Shown here: one piece after another, positions 15,441 through 23,840 of the stretch
Layout: each line of letters opens with the position of its first letter
Numbering within the stretch: position 1 is the first letter of the stretch
Source of the DNA: Chitinilyticum litopenaei DSM 21440
GTDB lineage: Bacteria; Pseudomonadota; Gammaproteobacteria; Burkholderiales; Chitinibacteraceae
Reading direction: 5' to 3'
Length of the DNA: 53,843 nt
Assembly (NCBI RefSeq): GCF_000428145.1
Contig: NZ_ATZJ01000026.1
Coordinates: 1 to 53,843 of the forward strand
Position numbers and translations under genes: made by a program
Notes under the pieces: generated by a model
Seen by the model: the letters and a program-made list of their open reading frames with translations, nothing else
The model's database searches: none
What the model was told of the DNA's origin: nothing

Positions 15441-16070
15441 TCAGTCGGCCTTGGCCTGCGCCAGTGCCTCGTCGGTTTCGGTAATGTGGCGGGCCAGATA
15501 GATGCTCTGGGCGATCACGAACAGGATGGTCAGGCCCAGCGTGCCGAACACCTTGAATTTGACCCACAGCGCTTCGCGCAACTGATCACAGGCAGCGGGA
15601 GCGCAGCTGCTGAATGTCTCGAAGCTTTGCCAGAATGCGGCGGGAAGATGGAAGGCCACCAGCAGGTTGAGCACCGCCATGCCGGCAAAAAACAGTGCCC
15701 AGGCCCACAGCAGACGCAGCCAGATCGCGTCGGGAATGCTGAGCTGGGCGCCCATCATCTTGCGGATCAGGTTGAGGCCCTTCAGATACCAGGCGCCCAG
15801 CAGTACGGCACAGAACAGCGCGTACAGCGCGGTCGGTTTCCAGTAAATGAAAGTGCTGTTGTGCAGCAGGATGGTGGCACCACCGAGCACGCTGATCAGG
15901 GCAAGGTTGATCCACAGCATGGTTTCCACCTTGCGGTGGCGCAGCCAGCTGTAGGCAACCTGGGCCAGGGTGGCGACGATGGCCGTGCCCGTGGCGATAT
16001 ACATGTCCTTGGTGACCGTATAGGCGCCAAAGAACAGCAAGATCGGAAAGAGTTCAAACAGAAACTTCAT
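15441..16070 (-). CDS. yciB: Inner-membrane septation protein A homologue (YciB/IspZ)
   Basis: The 209-residue protein has about five membrane segments. It begins MKFLFELFPILLFFGAY, the hallmark of the YciB/IspZ family. This family affects cell-envelope synthesis and septation and was first described in Shigella. E. coli YciB is about 180 residues. The extra length here is in the loop with QSFETFSSCAPAACDQLREA, where two or three cysteines could form a disulfide. It is the first gene of the yciB-yciI-bolA-ppiC operon. Confidence 0.93.
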   Translation of the reverse strand: MKFLFELFPILLFFGAYTVTKDMYIATGTAIVATLAQVAYSWLRHRKVETMLWINLALISVLGGATILLHNSTFIYWKPTALYALFCAVLLGAWYLKGLNLIRKMMGAQLSIPDAIWLRLLWAWALFFAGMAVLNLLVAFHLPAAFWQSFETFSSCAPAACDQLREALWVKFKVFGTLGLTILFVIAQSIYLARHITETDEALAQAKAD

Positions 16071-16115
16071 CGGGTCCGCCTGAAGAATGAGCGCTGATTA
16101 TGCGGCTGTAGTGTC

Positions 16116-16232
16116 AAGCCGGCAAGCCGTGCCGGGCGGTAATCTGCACCAGATCGCCCGGCCGGGAGGCTGCCTGTTGCCGGCATCACACACCGGCCCC
16201 CTGCCGTGACGGGCGAGGCGGCTTGCCGGCTT
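16116..16232. repeat. Nested palindromic element between yciB and hrpA
   Basis: A perfect 14-base inverted repeat, AAGCCGGCAAGCCG at 16116-16129 and CGGCTTGCCGGCTT at 16219-16232, bounds the interval. Inside lies a second hairpin, CCGGGCG/CGCCCGG at 16132-16161, with an inner ATCT/AGAT stem, and further GC-rich self-complementary bases. The right arm overlaps the hrpA stop codon. It may act as a two-way terminator, a small MITE or a structured RNA; sequence alone does not decide. Confidence 0.6.
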
Positions 16233-19200
16233 AGCGGCGCGTGAGCTCATCCCAGACCTTGTTCAGGCGCTTCACTGAGACCGGGTAGGGGGTGCGCAGT
16301 TCCTGGGCAAACAGCGAGATGCGCAGCTCCTCCAGCATCCAGCGGAACGGCAGCAGTGGCGCTGTGTCGCGCCCTTCGCGCTGCCATTTGGCGAGCTCGT
16401 CTTCCCAGCGTTGCCACAGGGCGGCGACTTCGGCGCCGCGCTGGGCATCGCGCGCCGGGTTGGCGACCCGCTTTTCCAGACGGATGCGCATCGCCTGCAG
16501 ATACAGTGGCAGGCGTGGCAGCTGCTCCCAGGGGGTTTGCTGCATAAAGCCAGGGTATATGGTTGCAGTCATTTGCTGCTTTAGCTCGTGGCTTAATACC
16601 CCTGATTTGGCAATCAGGCCGGAGACCGGCATGAATTCACTGGCGACCGCGGCGAGCGTGGCGAGTGCCGCGTCGCGCACCGAGGGCAGCCGCACCTTGG
16701 CGCGGTTTTTCTGTTCGTCGAAATCCTTCTTGCGGCGCGGCGGCTCGTCCTCGCCGAGGAAGGCCCGATTGCAGATGCAGGCCAGCAGGTCGTCCAGCAG
16801 CTGGTCGGCATTGCCCAGGGCGCGCAACGCGATGGCATGCTGGCTGAAGTTCGGCAGGCTTTTCGGCAGCTGTTTCAGGTGCTCCTTCAATTCCAGCTGC
16901 AGCAGTTTCACTACGCCGGCGCGATGGGCGGCGAGTGCGGCGTGTTCGGTGTCAAAGAGCTGGATGGCCAGTACTTCGTCTGCGGGCACCAGTGCCGGGA
17001 AGCCCGTCATGTTGCGGCCGTTGCGCCGGAAGTTCAGTTTGGCGGGCAGGTCGCCGAAATCCCATTTTACGATGCCGGTTTTCTCGATGCCCGTCGTGTC
17101 GTCACCGGCGTCGCGGAAGGTCAGCTGCGCGGCTTCGCCCAGCTGGGCGCGCAGTGCGATCAGATCGCGGCCTTGCGCCAGCTCCTGACCCGCATCATCA
17201 ATGATGCGGAAATTCATGCGCAGGTGCGCGGGCAGCTCGGCGCCGGCAAAGTCGTCGGCCGAGACTGGCTGGCCGATGCCGCGCGTAACGGCCTGCGCGA
17301 GCTGCGGCAGCAAGGGCTCTTCGCGGCTGGCCTGTTCCAGTTCGCCCAGCATGCGCGTGGCGAATTCGGGCACCGGCACGCACTGACGGCGCAGCGGCTT
17401 GGGCAGCGCCTTGATCAGCAGGGTGATTTTTTCGCGCAGCATGCCGGGCACCAGCCAGTCGAAGGTCGCGTGATTGACGCGGTTCAAGAGGTGCAGCGGT
17501 AGCGTGAGCGTCACGCCATCCAGCGCATGGCCGGGTTCGAAGCGGTAGGCCAGCTTCAGTTTCGCGTCGGCGAGCTTGAAGATTTCCGGATATTGCTCCT
17601 CGGTGACCGTCTGCGCGCTGTGCAGCATCAGGTCGTCGCGCGTCAGAAACAGCAGTTTCGGCGTGGTCTTTTCCGCCTCGCGCCGCCAGGCTTCGAAGCC
17701 GGCGCCATTGACGATGTCGGCGGGAATGCGTGCATCGAAAAAGCGGAACAGTGCTTCTTCGTCGACCAGCACATCCTGCCGGCGAGCCTTGTGCTCCAGT
17801 TCTTCGACGTCCAGCAGCAGGGCCAGATTGTGGTCATTGAACTTGCCCTGGGTTTTCAGATTGAATTGCACCAGCCCTTCGCGGATGAAGCATTCGCGCG
17901 CCGCGGCCGGATCGATGCTGCCGTAATGCACGCGGCGCCGGTTGACGATGGGCAGGCCATACAGCGTGACGCGCTCGCTGGCGACCACCTGGGCCTGGTC
18001 CTTTTCCCAGTGCGGGTCGAAATACTGGCGCTTGACCAGATGCGGCGCGAGGGTTTCCACCCATTCCGGCTCGATGGCGGCAACGGTGCGGGCAAACAGC
18101 TTGCTGGTTTCGACCAGTTCACCGGCCACCACCCATTTCGGTCTGGCCTTTTTCAGGCCGGTGCCGGGGAAAATGTGGAACTTGATGCCGCGCGCGCCGA
18201 GGTATTCGTCCGACTCGGTCGATTTCATGCCCAGCTGGCCCAACAGCCCGGTCAACAGCGCCTTGTGCACCTGTTCATAGGTGCCGGGCTTCTGGTTCAG
18301 TTGCCAGCCGATGTCATCGACGATGTCCGCGAGTTGGCGATGCAGGTCGCGCCATTCCCGTAGGCGCAGCCAGGAGAGGAAGTGTTCGTGGCAGCGCTGC
18401 ACCAGCTGGCGGTTCGAGGCCTTCTCGCTGCTTTCCTTCTCAAACCATTGCCACAAGTGCAGATAGGCGAGGAAATCGGATTTCTCGTCGCGGAATTTCT
18501 GCTGGGCGCGATCGGCCGCCTCGCGGGCGTCGAAGGGGCGCTCGCGCGGGTCCTGCACCGAAAGGCCGCTGGCAATGATGAGGATTTCGGCCAGGCAGTG
18601 CTGCTCCTGGCCTGCCAGCAGCATGCGCCCAAGGCGCGGGTCGACCGGCAGGCGCGCCAGCTGCTCGCCAGTGTGCGTCAGGGTATCGCTCTCATCGACA
18701 GCGCCCAGTTCGCGCAGCTGGGCATACCCGTCGGCAATCAGGCGGCCCGAAGGCGCTTCGAGGAAGGGAAAGTCGTCGACGCGGCCGAGCTTCAGCGCCG
18801 CCATGCGCAGGATGACCGCCGCCAGGCTGGAGCGCACGATTTCCGGATCGGTAAACGCGGCGCGTGCCTTGAAGTCGTCTTCGCCATACAGGCGCACGCA
18901 AATGCCCGACGCCACGCGGCCGCAGCGGCCCGCGCGCTGGTTGGCCGAGGCCTGGCTGATTTTCTCGACCTGCAGCTGCTCGACCTTGGCGCGCGGGCTG
19001 TAGCGGTTCACGCGCGCCAGGCCGGTATCGATCACGTAGCGGATGCCGGGGACGGTCAGCGAGGTTTCGGCGACATTGGTCGCCAGCACGATGCGCCGGC
19101 CGTTGCTGCGGCGGAAGATGCGCTGCTGGTCTTCATTGGACAGCCGGGCAAACAGCGGCAGAATTTCGGCGTCGCGCAGCTTGGCCTTTCTGAGCTCTTC

Positions 19201-20118
19201 GGCGGTTTCGCGGATCTCGCGCTCGCCGGGCAGGAAGACCAGCACATCGCCATTGCCGTCTCGCGCCCACAGGTTTTCGACGGCGTTGACCACCGCTTCT
19301 TCCATTTCGATTTCGGCGTCATCCTCGTCGCGGGCCTGCAGTGGCGCGTAGCGCACTTCCACCGGGTAGGTGCGTCCCGATACTTCGATGACCGGCGCGC
19401 CACCGAAGTGTTTGCTGAAACGCTCCGCATCAATGGTCGCCGAGGTGATGATGACCTTGAGGTCCGGTCGGCGCGGCAGCAACTGCTTGAGGTAGCCCAG
19501 CAGGAAGTCGATGTTCAGGCTGCGTTCGTGCGCCTCGTCGACGATCAGCGTGTCATAGGCGGCGAGAAATTTGTCCGACAGCGTTTCGGCGAGCAGGATG
19601 CCGTCGGTCATCAGCTTGATGTAGCTGTTGGGGCCGGTGCGGTCGGTGAAGCGCACCTTGTAGCCGACCAGCTGTCCGGGTTCGCTGTGCAGTTCTTCGG
19701 CGATGCGTTGCGCGACCGAGCGCGCAGCCAGCCGCCTTGGCTGCGTATGACCGATCAGGCCGTGTACGCCACGACCGAGTTCGAGGCAGAGTTTGGGCAG
19801 CTGGGTGGTTTTCCCCGAGCCGGTTTCCCCGCAGACAATGACCACCTGGTTGGCGGCAATCGCGGCCAGCAGATCATCCTTCTTCTGGTTGACCGGCAGG
19901 GCGTCGTCAAACTGGGGACGCGGCAGTTGCTCGCGGCGCCGGCGGGTTTTCGCCAGTGACTGGGCAAGCTGCTCGTCGAGCTGGGCTTGCAGGCGGTCGG
20001 CCGGCTGCTTGCGGGCGATGCGCTCGGCAAGGTTGCGCGCCAAGCGCTGCAAGGGCTGGCGGTCCTGGCTCTGGCAGTCTTTCAGTTGCTGTTGCAGTGC
20101 GGCGGGGATTCGGGACAT
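16231..20118 (-). CDS. hrpA: ATP-dependent RNA helicase HrpA (DEAH box)
   Basis: HrpA is a DEAH-box 3'-5' RNA helicase that rescues stalled ribosomes. This one has 1295 residues (E. coli about 1300). The motor domains near the N-terminus show Walker A GETGSGKTTQ, DEAHERS, ITSATIDAERFS and QRAGRCGR. The helicase-associated region (HA2/OB) and the long DUF3418 C-terminal domain follow, ending with FRWMLEELRISLFAQELRTP. The ATG at 20118 begins MSRIPAALQQQLKDCQ. A TGCTAGAAT stretch at 20152-20160 (minus strand) could be an extended -10 promoter, without a clear -35. Confidence 0.97.
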   Translation of the reverse strand: MSRIPAALQQQLKDCQSQDRQPLQRLARNLAERIARKQPADRLQAQLDEQLAQSLAKTRRRREQLPRPQFDDALPVNQKKDDLLAAIAANQVVIVCGETGSGKTTQLPKLCLELGRGVHGLIGHTQPRRLAARSVAQRIAEELHSEPGQLVGYKVRFTDRTGPNSYIKLMTDGILLAETLSDKFLAAYDTLIVDEAHERSLNIDFLLGYLKQLLPRRPDLKVIITSATIDAERFSKHFGGAPVIEVSGRTYPVEVRYAPLQARDEDDAEIEMEEAVVNAVENLWARDGNGDVLVFLPGEREIRETAEELRKAKLRDAEILPLFARLSNEDQQRIFRRSNGRRIVLATNVAETSLTVPGIRYVIDTGLARVNRYSPRAKVEQLQVEKISQASANQRAGRCGRVASGICVRLYGEDDFKARAAFTDPEIVRSSLAAVILRMAALKLGRVDDFPFLEAPSGRLIADGYAQLRELGAVDESDTLTHTGEQLARLPVDPRLGRMLLAGQEQHCLAEILIIASGLSVQDPRERPFDAREAADRAQQKFRDEKSDFLAYLHLWQWFEKESSEKASNRQLVQRCHEHFLSWLRLREWRDLHRQLADIVDDIGWQLNQKPGTYEQVHKALLTGLLGQLGMKSTESDEYLGARGIKFHIFPGTGLKKARPKWVVAGELVETSKLFARTVAAIEPEWVETLAPHLVKRQYFDPHWEKDQAQVVASERVTLYGLPIVNRRRVHYGSIDPAAARECFIREGLVQFNLKTQGKFNDHNLALLLDVEELEHKARRQDVLVDEEALFRFFDARIPADIVNGAGFEAWRREAEKTTPKLLFLTRDDLMLHSAQTVTEEQYPEIFKLADAKLKLAYRFEPGHALDGVTLTLPLHLLNRVNHATFDWLVPGMLREKITLLIKALPKPLRRQCVPVPEFATRMLGELEQASREEPLLPQLAQAVTRGIGQPVSADDFAGAELPAHLRMNFRIIDDAGQELAQGRDLIALRAQLGEAAQLTFRDAGDDTTGIEKTGIVKWDFGDLPAKLNFRRNGRNMTGFPALVPADEVLAIQLFDTEHAALAAHRAGVVKLLQLELKEHLKQLPKSLPNFSQHAIALRALGNADQLLDDLLACICNRAFLGEDEPPRRKKDFDEQKNRAKVRLPSVRDAALATLAAVASEFMPVSGLIAKSGVLSHELKQQMTATIYPGFMQQTPWEQLPRLPLYLQAMRIRLEKRVANPARDAQRGAEVAALWQRWEDELAKWQREGRDTAPLLPFRWMLEELRISLFAQELRTPYPVSVKRLNKVWDELTRR

Positions 20119-20167
20119 CGGGCGGGGCTTGTGTGCGATACCAAGCCCGGGATTCTAGCATGCGGGC

Positions 20168-21421
20168 TCAGGTGCTCCCGAGCACGATCAGGTGGGCTGC
20201 CTGCGCAGCGCGTTCGACGGCGTGGACCGTGCAGGGCAGGCTGGCGGCATTGTGGCGGTCGAGCCGGGTCGGGCCTTCGCCGTCGAGCAGGCTGGCGGCG
20301 TTGCTGCTGATGGCTTCCAGCGGTTCGCCGATCAGCTCGCCGGGCGTCAGCCCCAGCAGATTGCAGGCGGCATAGTTGGCGAATTCGATGCCGCCGTTCT
20401 CGATCAGCAGGAAAGGGTGAGGCAGGGCATCGGCCATGGCGTGCAGCAGGCTGTCGCCGCTGGCCAGTGCGGTTTCGGCGGCCTTGAGGTGGGTGATGTC
20501 GATGGCGATATTGAGAATGTAGGTTTCATCATCGCGCACCAGCGGCTGCTTGGTGACGTCGAACCAGTGCACCTGACCGTTGGGCATGGTCCACTGGTCC
20601 AGTACGCGCACGGTGCGCTGCTGCGCGAGTACTTCCTCGTCGCCACTGGCAAACGGACGGTCCGGATCCATCCAGGCCATGTGCGACTGCACCAGCAGTT
20701 CGTGGCCCAGTGCAGATTGCGTTGCGCGATTGACCAGCAGGAAGCGGCCATGCCGGTCGCGCACGAAGACCAGTGACGGGCTGGCGTCGATGATCTGGTG
20801 CACAAACAGTTGCTGGTGAAACAGCGCCTCTTCCATGGCCTTGATGTGGCTGATGTCGCGGATGATCGCCAGGCAGCGGCTGTTGGCCAGTGGGATCAGG
20901 CGGGCCTCGTAGGTATTCTGCTCGCCATCCTGGCCCAGCTGGTATTCGAAGCGCTGCGGGGTATTGTCGCTGTGCAGCGCGATCAGCGCTTCCAGATAGA
21001 GGCGCGAGGCACGGCTGGGCAGAATGCTGCTGAGCCTGTCCTTGTCGCCGCCGCCGCTTGGGTGGTGCTCCAGGCGTCCCTTGTTGAGGGGGGTGATGGT
21101 GCGGTTGCTGCCTTCGATGAGCCAGAGCAGGTCGGGGATGTCGGCGAGCAGTTCGCCATGCCCGGGCGGCGGCGTGAATGCGGAAATTGTTTGCGTCTGG
21201 GTTGCCGGGAGTCTGCCCTGGCGGCGCGTGCGTTCGTGGTTGAGGGCAAACAGATTGGCGGCAATCCCGATGGCAAGGGCGGCGTAACTCAGCAGGGGAA
21301 TTTCGGCGATCAGGAACAGCAGGGCGGCCAGCATGAAAAGGCCGCCGGCCATGTTGGCAATGCAGGTGGGACGCAAATACCAGGGGGGCGCTGCCGGTTT
21401 TCCGTGAGCCGTTACGGCCAT
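20168..21421 (-). CDS. Membrane-anchored PAS-domain protein without recognised output domain
   Basis: The 417-residue protein has two N-terminal membrane helices (about 20-60, GGLFMLAALLFLIAEIPLLS). Three PAS-like regions follow, around 85-200, 205-325 and 325-400. Typical PAS pieces are IIDASPSLVFVRDRHGRFLL, WFDVTKQPLVRDDET and the PAC-type link YILNIAIDITHLKAAE. No histidine kinase, GGDEF, EAL or methyl-accepting region is present, so how a signal leaves the protein is unclear. It could work by pairing with another sensor. The last PAS segment ends soon after its core, so loss of a C-terminal output domain is possible, though no remnant is seen before hrpA. Confidence 0.75.
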   Translation of the reverse strand: MAVTAHGKPAAPPWYLRPTCIANMAGGLFMLAALLFLIAEIPLLSYAALAIGIAANLFALNHERTRRQGRLPATQTQTISAFTPPPGHGELLADIPDLLWLIEGSNRTITPLNKGRLEHHPSGGGDKDRLSSILPSRASRLYLEALIALHSDNTPQRFEYQLGQDGEQNTYEARLIPLANSRCLAIIRDISHIKAMEEALFHQQLFVHQIIDASPSLVFVRDRHGRFLLVNRATQSALGHELLVQSHMAWMDPDRPFASGDEEVLAQQRTVRVLDQWTMPNGQVHWFDVTKQPLVRDDETYILNIAIDITHLKAAETALASGDSLLHAMADALPHPFLLIENGGIEFANYAACNLLGLTPGELIGEPLEAISSNAASLLDGEGPTRLDRHNAASLPCTVHAVERAAQAAHLIVLGST

Positions 21422-21546
21422 TGTTCAATCCCTGTCGAAAACGCTGATGTTGACGGTAAGTGCGAGTGTAACCGCAAACCGGATGCAACAATACGCGTGC
21501 CCGGGTTTTTCGTGGCCGGAGTGCAACAAAGACGTGGGGAAGGAAG

Positions 21547-21623
21547 TGGCGGAGCGGACGGGGCTCGAACCCGCGACCCCCGGCGTGACAGGCCGGTATT
21601 CTAACCAACTGAACTACCGCTCC
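21547..21623 (-). tRNA. tRNA-Asp (GTC), copy 1
   Basis: The 77-base gene has acceptor stem GGAGCGG/CCGCTCC, anticodon GTC (complement of 21587-21589) and an encoded CCA end. It is last in a leftward array of three Val-Asp pairs. Confidence 0.97.
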
Positions 21624-21681
21624 GCAGCGGTACTAACAAATTGACGCGTACATTGCAGGAGTGCAAGTTGGCTAACCTATG

Positions 21682-21708
21682 CCAACTGAACTGCCGCTCT
21701 GCAGCGGT
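21682..21708 (-). pseudogene. Relic of a tRNA-Asp 5' end in the Val-Asp spacer
   Basis: These 27 bases match the 5' end of tRNA-Asp plus its eight upstream bases at 25 of 27 positions. The fragment stops in the D-arm and has no anticodon. It lies directly downstream of tRNA-Val copy 1. Confidence 0.7.
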
Positions 21709-21783
21709 GGTGGGTTGTGACGGGATCGAACCGCCGACATTCTGCTTGTAAGGCAGACGCTCTACCAACTGAGCTAACAACCC
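21708..21783 (-). tRNA. tRNA-Val (TAC), copy 1
   Basis: The 76-base gene has acceptor stem GGGTTGT/ACAACCC, anticodon TAC (complement of 21748-21750) and an encoded CCA end. Confidence 0.97.
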
Positions 21784-21816
21784 ATGTGAGGTATTGCTGG
21801 TTTACTGCTGTGTTGC

Positions 21817-21893
21817 TGGCGGAGCGGACGGGGCTCGAACCCGCGACCCCCGGCGTGACAGGCCGGTATTCTAACCAACTGAACTACCGCTCC
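21817..21893 (-). tRNA. tRNA-Asp (GTC), copy 2
   Basis: The gene is identical to copy 1, with 77 bases, anticodon GTC and encoded CCA. Confidence 0.97.
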
Positions 21894-21945
21894 GCAGCGG
21901 TACAAGCTTTCACCAGGCATCATTGCAATCAATTGATAACCTACG

Positions 21946-21972
21946 CCAATTGAACTGCCACTTTGCAATGGT
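21946..21972 (-). pseudogene. Second, more decayed relic of a tRNA-Asp 5' end
   Basis: This 27-base stretch matches the tRNA-Asp 5' end and its flank at about 20 of 27 positions. It shares two non-Asp bases with the relic at 21682-21708 and the same left flank AACCTAYG. Both therefore seem to come from one ancestral fragment, carried along when the Val-Asp unit was duplicated. Confidence 0.6.
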
Positions 21973-22047
21973 GGTGGGTTGTGACGGGATCGAACCGCCG
22001 ACATTCTGCTTGTAAGGCAGACGCTCTACCAACTGAGCTAACAACCC
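21972..22047 (-). tRNA. tRNA-Val (TAC), copy 2
   Basis: The gene is identical to tRNA-Val copy 1, with 76 bases, anticodon TAC and encoded CCA. Confidence 0.97.
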
Positions 22048-22079
22048 ACTGGGTGTTGCCAAATTTACTGCTGTGATGC

Positions 22080-22156
22080 TGGCGGAGCGGACGGGGCTCG
22101 AACCCGCGACCCCCGGCGTGACAGGCCGGTATTCTAACCAACTGAACTACCGCTCC
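22080..22156 (-). tRNA. tRNA-Asp (GTC), copy 3
   Basis: The gene is identical to the other two tRNA-Asp copies. Only 23 bases separate it from tRNA-Val copy 3, and no relic lies between them. Confidence 0.97.
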
Positions 22157-22179
22157 GCAGCGGTTTCTTCTAGAAGAAC

Positions 22180-22255
22180 TGGTGGGTTGTGACGGGATCG
22201 AACCGCCGACATTCTGCTTGTAAGGCAGACGCTCTACCAACTGAGCTAACAACCC
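22180..22255 (-). tRNA. tRNA-Val (TAC), copy 3
   Basis: The gene is identical to the other tRNA-Val copies. It is the first gene transcribed in the array. Confidence 0.97.
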
Positions 22256-22274
22256 TTCGTCTGAAGAGGGGCGC

Positions 22275-22303
22275 ATTTAATCACGCGGCCCCGGGTGCGT
22301 CAA
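22275..22303 (-). promoter_or_regulatory. Sigma-70 promoter of the tRNA-Val/Asp array
   Basis: On the minus strand TTGACG (22298-22303) and TTAAAT (22275-22280) are 17 bases apart. The following bases GCGCCCC form a GC-rich discriminator like that of stringently controlled promoters. The first tRNA begins 19 bases after the -10 box. Confidence 0.8.
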
Positions 22304-22474
22304 GGAGAAAGCTGAAAAATCTTTGTGGAAATGCCTAGTCCCTTGTTTTTACATGAATGATGACCGGCGCCTCGGGCCTGCGGCTGGCAATCCGACGAAA
22401 TTCAGTGTTTGCTGATGTACCTCGGCCCGAGCTGGCGCTATGATTTGCGCCTGGCAAGAGGAGTATAGAAGGCT

Positions 22475-22801
22475 ATGAAGCGCAGCAACCCCGGCATGTC
22501 CCCGCAGGATCAGCGCAGCGCTTTGCGCGTTCCGGTCAATTGCAAGGTCAAGCTGCGTTTTCCGGATCTGGGCATCTCGTATTATGGCGACTGCACCGAT
22601 CTCAGTGTGCAGGGGCTGACGATACGCACCAGCTATGTACCGCGCCCGCAGGAAGAATTCGAAGTGTATGTCATGCCGCCGGCCGCGGGGGGCGCCAGTC
22701 GCCAGCCCATGGCAGCGCGCGTGCGTGTCATGCGCTGTCACGAGGTGCAGCGCGGTGCGCTTTATGAACTTGGTCTGGCCATTCTTGATGTGCTGCGCTG
22801 A
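22475..22801 (+). CDS. PilZ-domain protein, probable c-di-GMP receptor
   Basis: The 108-residue protein is a stand-alone PilZ domain. The c-di-GMP binding signature is present as the RxxxR-type QRSALRVPV near residue 14 and DLSVQGLTI (DxSxxG) near residue 42. Such proteins change motility, pili or polysaccharide output when they bind c-di-GMP in the cytoplasm. The ATG at 22475 follows GAGGAGTATAGAAGG. It is divergent from the tRNA-Val/Asp array and is followed by the ArnD-like gene 87 bases later. Confidence 0.85.
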   Translation: MKRSNPGMSPQDQRSALRVPVNCKVKLRFPDLGISYYGDCTDLSVQGLTIRTSYVPRPQEEFEVYVMPPAAGGASRQPMAARVRVMRCHEVQRGALYELGLAILDVLR

Positions 22802-22888
22802 GTCTGCGCAGCGCCTGCAGCGGGCGTGGTAAGCTAGCGCGCCCTGCGCTTAAGGCAGGGGTGAATCCACATTTGCCCGCCTCCCGTC

Positions 22889-23749
22889 ATGACCGCCATT
22901 GCCCTTCGTATCGACGTCACCCATCTTGCCGGCCTGAATCGCGCCTTGCCCTTGCTGCTGGATCTGCTGCACGAGCTGGAGGCTGGAGCCAGCGTTTGCG
23001 TGGCGCTGGGTCGCGACTGCTCCGGGCGCGAGTGGTCGGCAAGCTGGCGTCAGCGGCGCATGCTGGGCTGGTCGGCGCTGGCATATGGCCGCTGCTGGCC
23101 TGCGCCCTTGCTGGCGCGCAAGGGACGCGATGTGCTGGCCAGGCTGGCCGCGTCGGGGCTGGAATGCGGTCTGATGCCGCCGTCGTCCGTGCGCTGGCGG
23201 CGACTGGTCAGGACGCGCTTCCTGCCCGAGTCCGCCATTCTGGCCGAGCTGGACGAGGCGCAGGCACTGTTCCAGCAGGCCTTCGGGCGTCAGGCCGAGC
23301 TGTTTGCCGCACCCGCCAATCACATGAACCGCACGGCTTACCGTCTGCTGCAGCGCAAGGGAATGGCCTGGGTCTCGGCCTGCCGTGGCGAGCAGCCCTT
23401 CTGGCCGGTGGCCGATGGCGAAGCGGTGCAGTGCATGGCCCTGCCGGTCAATCAGCCCGATTTTGCGCTGCTGGCCGGCTCAGCCAGTGAGCGCGAGCAG
23501 CTCTTGCGTGACAGCGCGCAGTGGCCGGAAGGCCGTTATGCCGTCATGCAGCTGGACGCCGAATCCTGCCTGCAGCCGTCCGCGCTGGCTGCGCTGCGGG
23601 AGTTGCTGACAGGCTGGCTGGCCAGTGGTCATCGCATCGTGGCGCTGGGGCAACTGGCCGAAGCGCTGGCCTTGCCGGCCTTGCCCCACCACGCGCTGGA
23701 GTGGGGCGCTGCTGGCGCGCACGACAGGCAGGGTCTGGCCTTCCCCTGA
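22889..23749 (+). CDS. ArnD-like polysaccharide deacetylase-fold protein lacking catalytic residues
   Basis: The 286-residue protein follows the layout of ArnD, the NodB-fold deformylase of the lipid A aminoarabinose pathway. Similar segments are IALRIDV at the N-terminus, LLARKGRDVLARLAASGLEC, DEAQALFQQAFGRQAELFAA, ACRGEQPFWPVADG and LPVNQPDF. Two active-site elements differ. The ArnD DVDT motif is DVTH here (D9 kept, metal Asp lost). The ArnD HAWDH-type metal ligands are replaced by LMPPSS. It is therefore probably not an active metal-dependent deacetylase, or works in a different way. The family comparison is from memory. No signal peptide is present. No arn genes are nearby; a terminator follows. 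Confidence 0.6.
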   Translation: MTAIALRIDVTHLAGLNRALPLLLDLLHELEAGASVCVALGRDCSGREWSASWRQRRMLGWSALAYGRCWPAPLLARKGRDVLARLAASGLECGLMPPSSVRWRRLVRTRFLPESAILAELDEAQALFQQAFGRQAELFAAPANHMNRTAYRLLQRKGMAWVSACRGEQPFWPVADGEAVQCMALPVNQPDFALLAGSASEREQLLRDSAQWPEGRYAVMQLDAESCLQPSALAALRELLTGWLASGHRIVALGQLAEALALPALPHHALEWGAAGAHDRQGLAFP

Positions 23750-23782
23750 TCCTGCCGTGCGGACAAGCGCGCAGGCAACAAA

Positions 23783-23812
23783 AAACCGCCGGATGCATTT
23801 CGGCGGTTTTTT
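23783..23812. terminator. Bidirectional terminator between the ArnD-like and DHH genes
   Basis: The stem AAACCGCCG/CGGCGGTTT (23783-23791 and 23801-23809) has T-rich ends on both strands. It serves the rightward ArnD-like gene and the leftward DHH gene. Confidence 0.85.
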
Positions 23813-23840
23813 ATTTCCTGCATAGATACAGCGTCGGGTA

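Noticed and set aside
18382..19959. Open frame of 525 codons on the plus strand
   Set aside because: It lies opposite hrpA and reads as low-complexity shadow.
21547..22255. Regular repeats that might suggest a CRISPR array
   Set aside because: The repeats are tRNA genes with complete cloverleafs and encoded CCA ends.
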